Notes: a model not told the origin generated them from the letters alone. 64,000 nucleotides of DNA from CAZTYI01 sp964466185 (GCA_964466185.1 CAYXMS010000004.1:9103-73102), one strand, 5' to 3'; positions 41,783-50,753 are shown, numbered from the stretch's first letter. Numbers and translations are program-made.

Positions 41783-44245
41783 TTAAAGATTTGGAGCTGT
41801 TGTGTTCTCATTGTCGAGTTGTATATTGATACTATCGACAGAAGTCGCATCGTTAGAATCAAAATCAAAATCAAAACCCAATTCTTGTATTTGTTGTCTT
41901 TGTTGTATTTGTTGTCTTTTACGAACTAAATGTCCGCGGACAATTTTTTGTATGTTAGTAGCAGCTTGTTTTTCTATAATAGATGTTAATGCTTGATCAG
42001 AAATAACCTCGTATTTTTGTAAAAATTCTTCTTCTTTAGAGCTTAGAATGTTGCTATTTGCTTTTTTTGCTCTTGCAGCTTTTAATTTTTGCAGTTTTTT
42101 TTGTTGTTGTAATTCTTCTAACAATGTTTCCTCTGGTTTGCTATTAGGAGTCGGCGGTTGGTTTTTGTCTAATCTTGTATTTATATATTGATAGGCTCTG
42201 TTTTGCTCTGTTAAGGAAATAGCACGTTTCTGTTTTCTGAAAAGTCGGTTAAACAATCTTTGTTTAGAGTTTATCGGTTTTCTGATGTTTCTAATTAAAT
42301 CTGTAGTACGTTTTGTCATTAAATGGGTAGGAATTATTTCCGACCATTTAAAATGAGGGTCTGTTCGGGATATTTGTACAAACACAGAACCGGCTGTAGC
42401 ATTTAAAATAACCAAGTCTTTAAAGGCATCGCTATGCTTTCCATGTAAGATGCTGTGAGGGACAAATTTGTCTTTTTCTTTAAACATGTTTAAATTGTCG
42501 CTTTTGATGATTTGATGGACAGCGCTGATAATACCTGTAGCTATGCTAGTGCGGTCAAGAGAGCTTTTACAGTGTGTATAAAAAGTAAGATTTAGAATTT
42601 CGCAAATAAAGGCTCTATTAATTAATTTGTGGATAGAGTCTAAACTTGGATCTTCGTCTTGTTGATCTAAAGCAGTAAGCGCCTGTTGTAATCTTATTGC
42701 CTTAGTTATATTATCTGGGTCCTTAGTGTCGTGCAGATGCTTTATCTGGCCTTTAACATAGTTTTTAAATTTTTGATCTCCGAATATGGATATTTTACGG
42801 GAATGTTCCAATCCGTTTAAAGCTTCAGTTCGATAACTGGTAAAATCATTTAATCCTGTATTGATGAAAAAAGGCTTGACTTGAACAGTTATTTCTTTGC
42901 CATTTTTAACTTTTACTTTAATTTTTTCATTGTAAAGCTCTTTTAATACTTCTGCTTCTGCTTCAATCATCGGTCTTTCAAAGGCTAAATGCCGTATAGC
43001 ACAGATCAGGTTGGAACTTAAAAGGCCATTGACTAAAAATGGCAGTTCGTAAACGTTTTCTCGTTGTTGTTTTAATTTGCTTTTTGAAGTGGCGAGGGCA
43101 GCATATTCGACTTTGATCATGTCACGTATAGCTGTTAAAGCCATATCTTTAGTGATCATCTGACCAGTATAAGCAATAGACTGTCCGTCTCGATCTATAC
43201 TCACCCGTCCCATGGAAGGATTTTGGGCAACAGGATTAGAACTTGATTCTGCTGCATATTCGATAAATATAAATTCGTTATTTGCATTTATATATCCAGT
43301 ATGGTTCAGCGAGCTGGTGGCAAAAAGCTTATGATGAGTCGTTAATAGTTCGGGATTTACAATTTCTTTAAGCTCTGGACTTATATTTGTTAAAGTATGC
43401 GTATAATCATATTGGGCTTTTTTAGAGCGTTCCAGGCCGTCTTTAATTTTTTGAACTTCTTTTTTATGCAGCTTTTTAGCTAAAGGACTAAAAAAGCCTC
43501 TTCCAAAAGCTCTTTCTTCTGCTTCTTGAATATAGTACTCACATCTTTCCTGATCATTGGCAAAAATTCTAAATTCAACGGCAGATCGGCTGAAAGTAGG
43601 GGATTTTTTGATAGCTTGTATGGAGGCTTTGCCGGAAGATGCAGATGCAGATTCATAAATAGGGTTTTCTTTTGAGAGGTCCTCATAAATAGGGTTTGTA
43701 TTCATAGGTAGATTTGATAAAGAATTTGCGGACGGTGTTCTGTTGCTTTCAACTTTAGCCTCATAAACACTCTGATCAGATAAATCTAAAAAGTCAGTTT
43801 CTTTGTCAGAACAGATTGCTTTGATCGGATGTTGAGGGTCATAAGATCTGTTGATTGTTTGTTTGAAGGCGTTGGAGGTTTTTTCGATATCTGTTCTAGC
43901 AGCAGAGTCTGTTATAAGTTCATTGTCAATTGTAATAGATCCATTTTCTTGAATTTCAAAAGTCTGTCCGTCTCGGGGCTTGCTAATACCGAAAATAGTA
44001 GAGGCCAGCTCTTCTATTTGCCGGGCCAACTGGCTATTTTTAGATAGATTTTGTTTAAGATATGCTAGATTTTGATTTTCTCCTTCAACAGTCAGTTCAA
44101 TCTGATAAACTTTTTTGCCCCATTTAACAGAGGCAACTAATTTATTGCCACTAATTGTGTTTAAATCTTCTAAACGATCGGCCGAAATGAAAATAGGCTT
44201 GTCTAGGGTAGCTAATCTGGGTTGTTTGGAAAAAAATCTTGTCAT
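41783..44245 (-). CDS. Candidate effector: SopB/IpgD-like phosphoinositide phosphatase with IQ motif
   Basis: Protein of 820 residues without signal peptide or membrane segment. A CX5R phosphatase loop HCKSSLDRTS is at residues 558-567 (catalytic Cys559, Arg565), close to the CKSGKDRT loop of SopB/IpgD and INPP4-type enzymes. About 100 residues earlier, FINTGLNDFT (about 459) matches the NFGVNE-like motif of that family in content and spacing. Near the C terminus IQKIVRGHLVR (765-775) is a perfect IQ motif (IQxxxRGxxxR), the calmodulin-binding signature, followed by a Gln/Arg-rich helix. The first 80 residues resemble a secretion/chaperone-binding region. Loop position 5 is Leu instead of the usual Lys, so activity is not assured. 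Delivery by the T3SS is inferred. Confidence 0.72.
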   Translation of the reverse strand: MTRFFSKQPRLATLDKPIFISADRLEDLNTISGNKLVASVKWGKKVYQIELTVEGENQNLAYLKQNLSKNSQLARQIEELASTIFGISKPRDGQTFEIQENGSITIDNELITDSAARTDIEKTSNAFKQTINRSYDPQHPIKAICSDKETDFLDLSDQSVYEAKVESNRTPSANSLSNLPMNTNPIYEDLSKENPIYESASASSGKASIQAIKKSPTFSRSAVEFRIFANDQERCEYYIQEAEERAFGRGFFSPLAKKLHKKEVQKIKDGLERSKKAQYDYTHTLTNISPELKEIVNPELLTTHHKLFATSSLNHTGYINANNEFIFIEYAAESSSNPVAQNPSMGRVSIDRDGQSIAYTGQMITKDMALTAIRDMIKVEYAALATSKSKLKQQRENVYELPFLVNGLLSSNLICAIRHLAFERPMIEAEAEVLKELYNEKIKVKVKNGKEITVQVKPFFINTGLNDFTSYRTEALNGLEHSRKISIFGDQKFKNYVKGQIKHLHDTKDPDNITKAIRLQQALTALDQQDEDPSLDSIHKLINRAFICEILNLTFYTHCKSSLDRTSIATGIISAVHQIIKSDNLNMFKEKDKFVPHSILHGKHSDAFKDLVILNATAGSVFVQISRTDPHFKWSEIIPTHLMTKRTTDLIRNIRKPINSKQRLFNRLFRKQKRAISLTEQNRAYQYINTRLDKNQPPTPNSKPEETLLEELQQQKKLQKLKAARAKKANSNILSSKEEEFLQKYEVISDQALTSIIEKQAATNIQKIVRGHLVRKRQQIQQRQQIQELGFDFDFDSNDATSVDSINIQLDNENTTAPNL

Positions 44246-44443
44246 TATTATATTTTATTTATTAGTTTTTAAAGGGTATAATTACCCTTACATAATAATT
44301 ATACCTTATTTTAAAGAATTTGTAAAGAAATTTTTTAAGATTTTTAAGTTTTAAATGTCTTATTATTAGAAATTTATAAGTATCTGATTAGTGTCAGAAA
44401 GAGTAATTTGCTAATTTGCTAGTTTTTTACCAAGGAATTAGTT

Positions 44444-44986
44444 ATGGAAGCACAAGTTGTTGTAAATAAGAGGGATAAAACAGGGGCAGTTTTTGTAAAT
44501 GGCCAGTTTTGGCGAAAATTACCTAAATCTTTAATTAAGAGAGATTTAAATATAATAAAAGATTCTGAAAAAGATTTATCCGAATATTTTGACCTTTTAG
44601 AAAAAAAAGCGGCTGAAAAATATGTAATTTGGCTTTTATCTAAAAAGGGTTATTTAAGTTCCCAGATTTTAGAAAAGTTAAAAAAAAGAGGGTTTAAAAC
44701 TGAAATCGCTCAAAATGTGGTTTCTAAATATAAAAAGCTTAATTTTTTAAATGATAGCGATTTGTTAAAACAATTAGTTTTAAGTCAGATGCATAAAGGC
44801 CGTAGCCGTAAAATGGCTTTTTATAAGTTAAAAATGCTGGGACAGCAAGAAGAGGATATTCGGCTTGTTTTAAATCAGGTTTATCCTGCAGAAGAAGAAA
44901 AAAAAGTCTTAAATCGTATGAGAATTAAAAAACCCCATAAAAATTTGACTTTTTGGATCAGACAGGGCTTTCAGATCAATTTTTAA
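44444..44986 (+). CDS. recX: RecX-family regulatory protein
   Basis: Protein of 180 residues built from repeated three-helix units (KYVIWLLSKKGYLSSQILEKL, then NFLNDSDLLKQLVLSQMHKGRS, KMAFYKLKMLGQ), the RecX pattern that binds in the groove of RecA filaments and limits recombination. It stands alone on the plus strand; its stop overlaps the asnS stop by 4 bases in convergent arrangement. No recA is in the window. Confidence 0.78.
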   Translation: MEAQVVVNKRDKTGAVFVNGQFWRKLPKSLIKRDLNIIKDSEKDLSEYFDLLEKKAAEKYVIWLLSKKGYLSSQILEKLKKRGFKTEIAQNVVSKYKKLNFLNDSDLLKQLVLSQMHKGRSRKMAFYKLKMLGQQEEDIRLVLNQVYPAEEEKKVLNRMRIKKPHKNLTFWIRQGFQINF

Positions 44987-46383
44987 AAGGCTAAATGTTT
45001 TGGGTAGCGGGGAAAAGCTATCACATCGCGGATATTTTCCAGACCTGTTAAAAAACAAAGCAGCCTTTCCAGGCCAAGACCAAATCCGGCATGGGGCACA
45101 GAACCGAATTTGCGTAACTCTAAATACCACCAATAATCTTCTTTTTTTAAACCGTGCCGGGAAATATTACTTTCCAGGATATCCAACCTTTCTTCTCTTT
45201 GCGAACCGCCGATGATTTCACCTATTTTAGGTACGATCACATCAATGGCAGCCACTGTTTTTTGATCGTCATTTTGCCGCATGTAAAAAGCCTTGATTTT
45301 CTCGGGATAGTCGCGTATTACTACCGGCTTTTTAAAATATGCTTCTGCTAAATAACGCTCGTGTTCAGATTGCAAGTCGATTCCCCATTTAATGGGAAAT
45401 TCAAATTTGACTTGGGCTTTTTCCAGGATTTTTAAAGCTTCAGTATAGGTAATTATTTCAAAAGGCGAAGAAACTACCTTTTCCAATCTGTTCAGAATGT
45501 CTTTGTCAATAAATTTGGCAAAAAAAGCAAAGTCCTCAGGACAGTTTGTTAAAACATATTCAATTACGTATTTAAGAAATTCTTTGGCCATTTCAATATC
45601 ATCGTCTAAATCAGCAAAGGCCATCTCCGGCTCAACCATCCAAAATTCAGCTAAATGACGGGAAGTATTGGAATTTTCCGCTCTAAAAGTCGGCCCGAAA
45701 GTATAAACATCGCCCAATGCCAGAGCCAGACATTCGGCATTCAGCTGCCCAGAAACTGTCAAATAAGCCGGGGCTCCAAAAAAATCTTCTTTGTAATTAA
45801 TGGCGTTCGACGGAGTTTTCGGAGGGTCCGACAGGTTTAAAGTTGTGACTCTGAATAGCTCTCCTCCACCTTCACAGTCGGAAGCGGCAATAATCGGCGT
45901 ATGGATATATTGGAAATTTTTTTCATGGAAAAATTTGTGGATGGCAAAAGATAGCGCATGACGCACACGCATAACAGCTCCCTGAGTATTGGTGCGCGGT
46001 CTTAAATGAGCTATCTGTCTTAGAAATTCAAAAGAATGACCCTTTTTTTGCAGGGGATAGCTGCCGGCTGGACAAGCGCCTAAAATTTGAATGTCTAAAG
46101 CCTGCAGCTCGACAGTCTGCCCTTTGGCTGGAGACTTTTTTAAAATGCCCCTGACTTTGATAGAAGTGCCCGTTGTCAGCTGTTCAATGACTTGGCTGTA
46201 GCCTTTCATTGTTTCATCAGCAATAATCTGTAAGTTGGAAAAAATAGAACCATCGTTGATTTCAATAAAAGTAAACTTTTTTTGCGCTCTGACTGTTCTG
46301 ACCCAGCCAAAAATCGTATGCTCTTTTGCTAATTCTTTTTCTGAAAAATCTTTTCGTAAAAGGTCTTTGATTTTAAGGCGCAT
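44983..46383 (-). CDS. asnS: Asparaginyl-tRNA synthetase
   Basis: Class II synthetase of 466 residues. The N-terminal OB-fold anticodon domain (IFGWVRTVRAQKKFTFIEIN) is followed by the catalytic domain with motif 2 FRAENSNTSRHLAEFWMVEPE and motif 3 GFGLGLERLL; AEFWMVE and the absence of AspRS-specific insertions point to Asn. The start ATG at 46383 lies two bases after the nfo stop; the frame is open further upstream but that would overlap nfo. As I recall, Chlamydia lacks AsnRS and makes Asn-tRNA by transamidation with GatCAB, so a direct route here is a lineage difference. Confidence 0.92.
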   Translation of the reverse strand: MRLKIKDLLRKDFSEKELAKEHTIFGWVRTVRAQKKFTFIEINDGSIFSNLQIIADETMKGYSQVIEQLTTGTSIKVRGILKKSPAKGQTVELQALDIQILGACPAGSYPLQKKGHSFEFLRQIAHLRPRTNTQGAVMRVRHALSFAIHKFFHEKNFQYIHTPIIAASDCEGGGELFRVTTLNLSDPPKTPSNAINYKEDFFGAPAYLTVSGQLNAECLALALGDVYTFGPTFRAENSNTSRHLAEFWMVEPEMAFADLDDDIEMAKEFLKYVIEYVLTNCPEDFAFFAKFIDKDILNRLEKVVSSPFEIITYTEALKILEKAQVKFEFPIKWGIDLQSEHERYLAEAYFKKPVVIRDYPEKIKAFYMRQNDDQKTVAAIDVIVPKIGEIIGGSQREERLDILESNISRHGLKKEDYWWYLELRKFGSVPHAGFGLGLERLLCFLTGLENIRDVIAFPRYPKHLAF

Positions 46384-46385
46384 GC

Positions 46386-47243
46386 TTATTTTCCTAGTTT
46401 TTTTAAAAGTTTGATTTCGTCTTCCCAATATTTGTCGCCTAAGGGAGTTTCTAAATATTTAGGTAACGATCTGAGCTTTTTATGCTGCATAATAGCTTGA
46501 AACCCTTGAAGTCCAATCCAGCCTTTTCCAATGTTGGCATGGCGGTCTTTGCGGGAACCTAGCTCTTTAACAGAGTCATTTAAATGTAAAGCTTTTAAAT
46601 ACTTTAGGCCAATAGTTAAATCAAACTGTTTTAAGGTATGCTCCAAGCTTTGATGGTCTTTTAAATCATAGCCTGCGGCAAAAGTGTGGCAGGTATCCAG
46701 ACAAACCCCAATCGGTATGGCTTGTTTAACCCTTTCCACTATATATCCGATTTGCTCAAATTTATAGCCCATAACTGTGCCCTGGCCCGCTGTTGTCTCG
46801 ATTAACAGGAGGGTTTTGCCTTTAGCGGCTGCTTTTTCAAAAGATAAAAGGCTTTCTACTATGGTTTCTAAACAGCTTTTTTCATCAAAACCTACAGAAG
46901 CACCCGGATGAAAATTCAAATAGTCCAATTTTAGACTGTGACATCTTTTGAGCTCTTCTAAAAAAGCTTTGCGGCTTTTGGCTAAAAGTTCCTTTTTAGA
47001 TGAACCTAAATTGATCAGATAACTGCTGTGGCTCATAATATGCGTAATGGCTGTCTGCTCTCTGGCCTTTTCCCATAAAACAAGCTCTTCTTGAGAAATG
47101 GCTTTAGCCTGCCATTGCCTTTGGTTGGCCGTAAAAATCTGGATCACATTGGCGCCAATTTTTTGACCTTCCAATAGAGCATTATGTACACCTTTGGAAA
47201 TTGACATGTGAGCACCAATTAAAATCAATTCTGCATCAGACAT
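46386..47243 (-). CDS. nfo: Endonuclease IV (AP endonuclease)
   Basis: Zn-dependent base-excision repair enzyme that cuts at abasic sites. Motifs: GAHMSISKG near the N terminus, LNFHPG, LLIETTAGQG, GVCLDTCHTFAAGYD, HLNDSV, DRHANIGKGWIG, which contain the His, Glu and Asp metal ligands. ATG 47243 was chosen; the frame extends three codons to a TTG at 47252. The gene lies between rpsD and asnS in one direction; nfo-rpsD adjacency is also found in Chlamydia (CT625-CT626). Confidence 0.95.
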   Translation of the reverse strand: MSDAELILIGAHMSISKGVHNALLEGQKIGANVIQIFTANQRQWQAKAISQEELVLWEKAREQTAITHIMSHSSYLINLGSSKKELLAKSRKAFLEELKRCHSLKLDYLNFHPGASVGFDEKSCLETIVESLLSFEKAAAKGKTLLLIETTAGQGTVMGYKFEQIGYIVERVKQAIPIGVCLDTCHTFAAGYDLKDHQSLEHTLKQFDLTIGLKYLKALHLNDSVKELGSRKDRHANIGKGWIGLQGFQAIMQHKKLRSLPKYLETPLGDKYWEDEIKLLKKLGK

Positions 47244-47315
47244 ATCAGACAATATCTACTTAATTTCTTTGTTAAATTAAATAAAAATATAAAGGCAACT
47301 CAGGATAGAAATTTC

Positions 47316-47936
47316 TTAGTTGGTATGTGCTAAAAATTCGCAAATTAAAGGTACATTTATTGCTAGCGGTAAAGGAATCTGCTCGGGATCAGGCATAGAA
47401 CTTAACGTGCCGGATACCTTGCTGTCTTCCAAGGATAAATATTCGGGAATTTCACGGTTGGCCAAAGCTATAGACTGCTCTATCATTTTTAGCTTTTGAG
47501 AGGCCGGCTTGATGGAAATACTCATGCCCGGCTTAACACAGAAAGAACGTATGTCTACTTTTTTGCCATTTATTAAGATGTGCCCATGGGAAATCAGCTG
47601 CTGAGCTGCAAAAACAGTCGCAGCAAAACGCAGTCGGAAAACAATATTGTCCAATCTGCACTCCAGCCTTTGTAATAAAATTTCAGCTGTATTTTTTTTC
47701 AAGGCAGCAGCTTCTTTATAAGTTTTTAATAGTTGCTTGTGTGTTAGCATTCCATAAACTGCCCTAAGCTTTTGCTTTTCTTCTAACTGTAAACCATAGT
47801 CTGATTTTTTTCTTCTGCGTCCGCCGTGCATTCCCGGAGGATTTGCTTTGTGTAAAAGAGGATTGCGGGCGCGGCTAAAAATATTTACGCCAAAACGCCT
47901 TGCTATGCGATTTTTAGAACCAGTGTAACGGGACAT
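47316..47936 (-). CDS. rpsD: 30S ribosomal protein S4
   Basis: Protein of 206 residues starting MSRYTGSKNRIARRFG. It has the S4 RNA-binding domain at about 95-160 (RLECRLDNIVFRLRF, SHGHILINGKKVDI). It nucleates small-subunit assembly and commonly represses its own mRNA. The start ATG at 47936 is the conserved one; the frame continues upstream for 31 codons but that part is not S4-like. A lone rpsD away from the alpha operon is usual in Chlamydiae. Confidence 0.97.
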   Translation of the reverse strand: MSRYTGSKNRIARRFGVNIFSRARNPLLHKANPPGMHGGRRRKKSDYGLQLEEKQKLRAVYGMLTHKQLLKTYKEAAALKKNTAEILLQRLECRLDNIVFRLRFAATVFAAQQLISHGHILINGKKVDIRSFCVKPGMSISIKPASQKLKMIEQSIALANREIPEYLSLEDSKVSGTLSSMPDPEQIPLPLAINVPLICEFLAHTN

Positions 47937-47981
47937 TATTTCTCCATAGTAAATTGTTTTTTCTTTAGAGAAGTATGTTAA

Positions 47982-48057
47982 CCTACAGATGATTTTTCTG
48001 GCAAAGCCATTTTTACCTGCCGGATACAATCATTGATAGCGTTTTATTATCTGTAGG
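47982..48057 (-). promoter_or_regulatory. Long-range inverted repeat in rpsD leader
   Basis: CCTACAGAT (47982-47990) and ATCTGTAGG (48049-48057) are perfect 9-base complements, 58 bases apart, located 46 to 121 bases upstream of the rpsD start. They could close a structured leader. S4 leaders are autoregulatory in other bacteria, so a feedback element is possible. The match to known S4 leaders was not established. Confidence 0.3.
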
Positions 48058-48093
48058 TGATCTAATAGGTAAATTATAATTTTATTTTTAAGC

Positions 48094-48807
48094 CTATTTA
48101 TGATGACTTTGACTGTAAAATTGCACCAAATATAAAAACTCTTTTTGAATAGTTCGGCTTAGGTTAGTTTTTTTTTCTTTTTTTCCTTTCTCAGCATCAA
48201 TAAAATCTTTGAAAGAAAAACAAACCGGCCCAATAAGGGGTAAACCACAGCCTTTTAATCCCAAAATAAAAGCAAAATTATCAAACATTTTTAAGGCTAA
48301 AAAACAGGCGGAAATTAAAAAAATTACTTTCTTGCCCTCAGAGAGTAATTCCAAAAACCTTAAAGCTAATTTTTCAACTGTGATAATAATCATTTTTTCA
48401 GGCTTTTCAGGTAGCTTTTTCCAAAGCAAATGGATAAAACAGCCTTTGGGACATTTTTGAATGTTAAAACTGCAATTTTCAGTAAATCGGCCGCAGGGAC
48501 AGTTCGGCGGCTTCTGACAATAAGAAACTCCAATTAGTAAAATATAGTTAGTATCTGCTATCAGCTGTTTTAGCTTTTGACGATTTTCTACCCCATAAAG
48601 ATAACAAAAATTAAAACTTGCAGAGGCTGAATCTTTCTTGGGAACTGAATATTTGAATATTTGAGCCGGCCTTCGGAAAGATACCAGAATGTTTTTTAAG
48701 TAAAAAATAGGCCTTTTTAAAAAAAATCGAAAAAGTGCTTTTTTGCACATAAGATAAAATAAAGGCCTAAGCCGATAAGATAAAAACCAACGATACGATA
48801 AAAACAT
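48094..48807 (-). CDS. Cys-rich protein resembling DUF116 family
   Basis: Protein of 237 residues. A basic/aromatic N terminus (about 1-45) contains a possible membrane-associated helix. A Cys-cluster follows at about 95-125 (SYCQKPPNCPCGRF, CSFNIQKCPKGCFI), then an alternating sheet/helix domain with VEKLALRFLELLSEGKKVIFLISACFLA (in two parts) and the ending GLPLIGPVCF. The Cys spacing and order resemble DUF116 proteins, which are thought to bind a metal or cluster. Function unknown. Confidence 0.6.
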   Translation of the reverse strand: MFLSYRWFLSYRLRPLFYLMCKKALFRFFLKRPIFYLKNILVSFRRPAQIFKYSVPKKDSASASFNFCYLYGVENRQKLKQLIADTNYILLIGVSYCQKPPNCPCGRFTENCSFNIQKCPKGCFIHLLWKKLPEKPEKMIIITVEKLALRFLELLSEGKKVIFLISACFLALKMFDNFAFILGLKGCGLPLIGPVCFSFKDFIDAEKGKKEKKTNLSRTIQKEFLYLVQFYSQSHHK

Positions 48808-48976
48808 GAGATCAGTTTAGCAAAAAAGTAATTTTTGCCGGTTATTTTTGCCAAAAGGCAAAATTTGCCGCCTTGATAATTGCTTTTTCTTAACCTATAC
48901 CCATAATATGTATAAGGTATATGCTGCATTAAGGCATCAAATACCAGATGCCCGGCACTGCATTATAGGTTCTTGA

Positions 48977-49189
48977 TTATCCAGCCATAGGAGGATCTTG
49001 CGAATCTAAATCATCATTTTTTTTCTGCTCTTCTAAAAGCTCTTTAGCCGCTGCCTTTAAAGTTTTTAGGCCTTCCTGGAAACCCAGCTCCCTAGCTGTC
49101 CTGTCCAGAAACACCAGCTCAGATGAAAGCTGGTCATTGGCGGATTCTAATTGCGCTATTTTTTTTATTAAATCTTTTTTAGTATCCAT
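48977..49189 (-). CDS. Small coiled-coil protein
   Basis: A 70-residue acidic protein, most of it one coiled coil (IAQLESANDQLSSELVFLD) with a short hydrophilic tail. The ribosome-binding site is good (GGAG 7 bases before ATG) and it has its own upstream region, so it is probably real. It resembles small SlyX-type coiled coils in shape only. Between it and the DUF116-like gene lies a 169-base region with the hairpin-forming TTTTGCCAAAAGGCAAAA near 48847. Confidence 0.62.
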   Translation of the reverse strand: MDTKKDLIKKIAQLESANDQLSSELVFLDRTARELGFQEGLKTLKAAAKELLEEQKKNDDLDSQDPPMAG

Positions 49190-49304
49190 ATTATCTCCTC
49201 CGTCTTATAAGATACTACTTGCTAAAAACGTGCCAAAGTCGAAAAATAAAAGAAAATAAATAGTTTATTTTACTTTTAAAAAGAAAAAAAATAGGGGTTT
49301 TAAA

Positions 49305-49652
49305 ATGACTAAAAAATTACTCAAATCCATGCTTTTTGTGGGAGCGGCCTGTTTTTGTTTCACCGGCTGCAGCACAGATCAAGATCAAAATAAGAACAAT
49401 AAAAATCACACTACAGATAATGCTGCCGATCAGCAGTCTGATTCTCAGATCGAGCAAATGGCTGCTCAGCCTGAAGAGATAGACGATGTGGTTGTTGCAG
49501 AAGAAGAAAAAGAAGAAGAACTCGCTTCCGAAGAAGTTACTACTCCAGAAACAGAAGCTCCTGCTGTAGCAACTCCAGCTATTGATGCCGAAGCTTCTGA
49601 AGAAGACAATATTGCTGATTTAGAAGAACAAGATTCTGTGGAAAAAGAATAA
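49305..49652 (+). CDS. Small acidic lipoprotein
   Basis: A 115-residue protein with a lipoprotein signal: basic start, hydrophobic core and lipobox FTGC (Cys24). The mature part is disordered and extremely rich in Glu, Asp and Ala (DVVVAEEEKEEELASEEV). It is likely anchored to a membrane and projects an acidic tail; binding partners are unknown. It shares a bidirectional terminator with the facing lipoprotein gene. Confidence 0.75.
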   Translation: MTKKLLKSMLFVGAACFCFTGCSTDQDQNKNNKNHTTDNAADQQSDSQIEQMAAQPEEIDDVVVAEEEKEEELASEEVTTPETEAPAVATPAIDAEASEEDNIADLEEQDSVEKE

Positions 49653-49686
49653 AAATTCCTCTCGTTTTTTGTTGCGAGAAGCGTTT

Positions 49687-49728
49687 AAAAAAAAGCCTGT
49701 TTTTAATTTAAAAACAGGCTTTTTTTTT
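49687..49728. terminator. Bidirectional hairpin terminator
   Basis: The stem AAGCCTGTTTTTAA / TTAAAAACAGGCTT is flanked by runs of A on one side and T on the other, so it can terminate transcription from both convergent genes (lipoprotein ending 49652, MORN-like lipoprotein ending 49752). Confidence 0.9.
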
Positions 49729-49751
49729 ATTACCACGAGAATGTTATGGCT

Positions 49752-50753
49752 TTATCTGATATTTTTAGAATCTAGCCAATGCTTGCTTTTTTCTAAATCT
49801 GCTAACATTTGCTCTCTCTCATTGAGCTGCTTGTATTTTGCCAGATCAACAATCTTACCATTAAAATACCAGTGAATATCAGTGTAGTCCCGATAGCGGA
49901 TACGCTCCATGCCATGTTTCAGACCATTTTTCCAGGGAACTTCGCGGACTAAATACCCTTGATAATACTCTTTTTCCACCCCGTCTTTTTGACCATTGTT
50001 ATAAGCAACTTCTAGAAATTTCCGTCCGTTTCTATAACAGGTCTCTTTGCCGTGCAGTTGGCCGTTTTGCCAGTAAGCTTCTCGAATTAAAGAGCCTGAA
50101 GGAGAAAAAGTTGTTTGCTGTCCATGCAGCTGATAATCTTTAAAATGAGAGATGGTTTCAGCTTTGCCATTAGGATGAAAATTTGTCCTAGTAGCTAAAG
50201 TTCCATCTTCAAAAAGCTCTTTATAAAGCAGATTGCCGTTTTCATCTCTTTTAACTCGGGTGCCTTTGCCGTTTGCTATGGAAGATTCCAGGATATTTGA
50301 AGAGTTGAAATAATGACCTTTTATCAGTTTTCCCTCTTGATACTCTTCCTTGGCAAGCGGCACGCCCTTTTTATCCCAAAGTGTTAAAATGGTTTTGTCT
50401 GTTTCATATAATTCTTCCCTCATAGGGAAACCCTCTGGATTAAAAAAGGTCTTTTTATATAAAATACCTTTGTTATATTCGCTTGTTTCCTTGACTTTTT
50501 GGTTTTGAGGATAAGTTAATGTGCAGACGCCATGCAAAATCCCATTTTCATAAGAATTGGTCTCGGAAGAACCATCTGCATAGGCTGTAATAATCTTGCC
50601 GTTTTCATTCCGTTCTTTCCATTCCGTTTTGGAAACTTCAAAGCCGTATTTGTGTATATAGCTCTGAGACAGTATGGATGAATCTGCATTCTGATTAAAA
50701 CAGGATGAGAAAAATACCGCCGCCGCCAGCACTGAAAAAATTCGCCAATGCAT
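49752..50753 (-). CDS. MORN-variant (YwqK-like) repeat lipoprotein
   Basis: Protein of 333 residues with a lipobox FSSC (Cys18) after a short signal. The mature part is a series of about 12 MORN-variant units of ~22 residues (for example YENGILHGVCTLTYP, YQLHGQQTTFSPSG, WKNGLKHGMERIRYRD). Such repeats form elongated beta meanders used for protein or lipid contact. YwqK-type proteins are sometimes annotated as antitoxins, but there is no toxin gene here. It is probably an envelope or periplasmic scaffold. Confidence 0.82.
   Translation of the reverse strand: MHWRIFSVLAAAVFFSSCFNQNADSSILSQSYIHKYGFEVSKTEWKERNENGKIITAYADGSSETNSYENGILHGVCTLTYPQNQKVKETSEYNKGILYKKTFFNPEGFPMREELYETDKTILTLWDKKGVPLAKEEYQEGKLIKGHYFNSSNILESSIANGKGTRVKRDENGNLLYKELFEDGTLATRTNFHPNGKAETISHFKDYQLHGQQTTFSPSGSLIREAYWQNGQLHGKETCYRNGRKFLEVAYNNGQKDGVEKEYYQGYLVREVPWKNGLKHGMERIRYRDYTDIHWYFNGKIVDLAKYKQLNEREQMLADLEKSKHWLDSKNIR

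Noticed and set aside
49752..50753. Toxin-antitoxin antitoxin (YwqK annotation)
   Set aside because: The protein has a lipobox and MORN-type repeats and there is no neighbouring toxin gene; an envelope scaffold is more likely.
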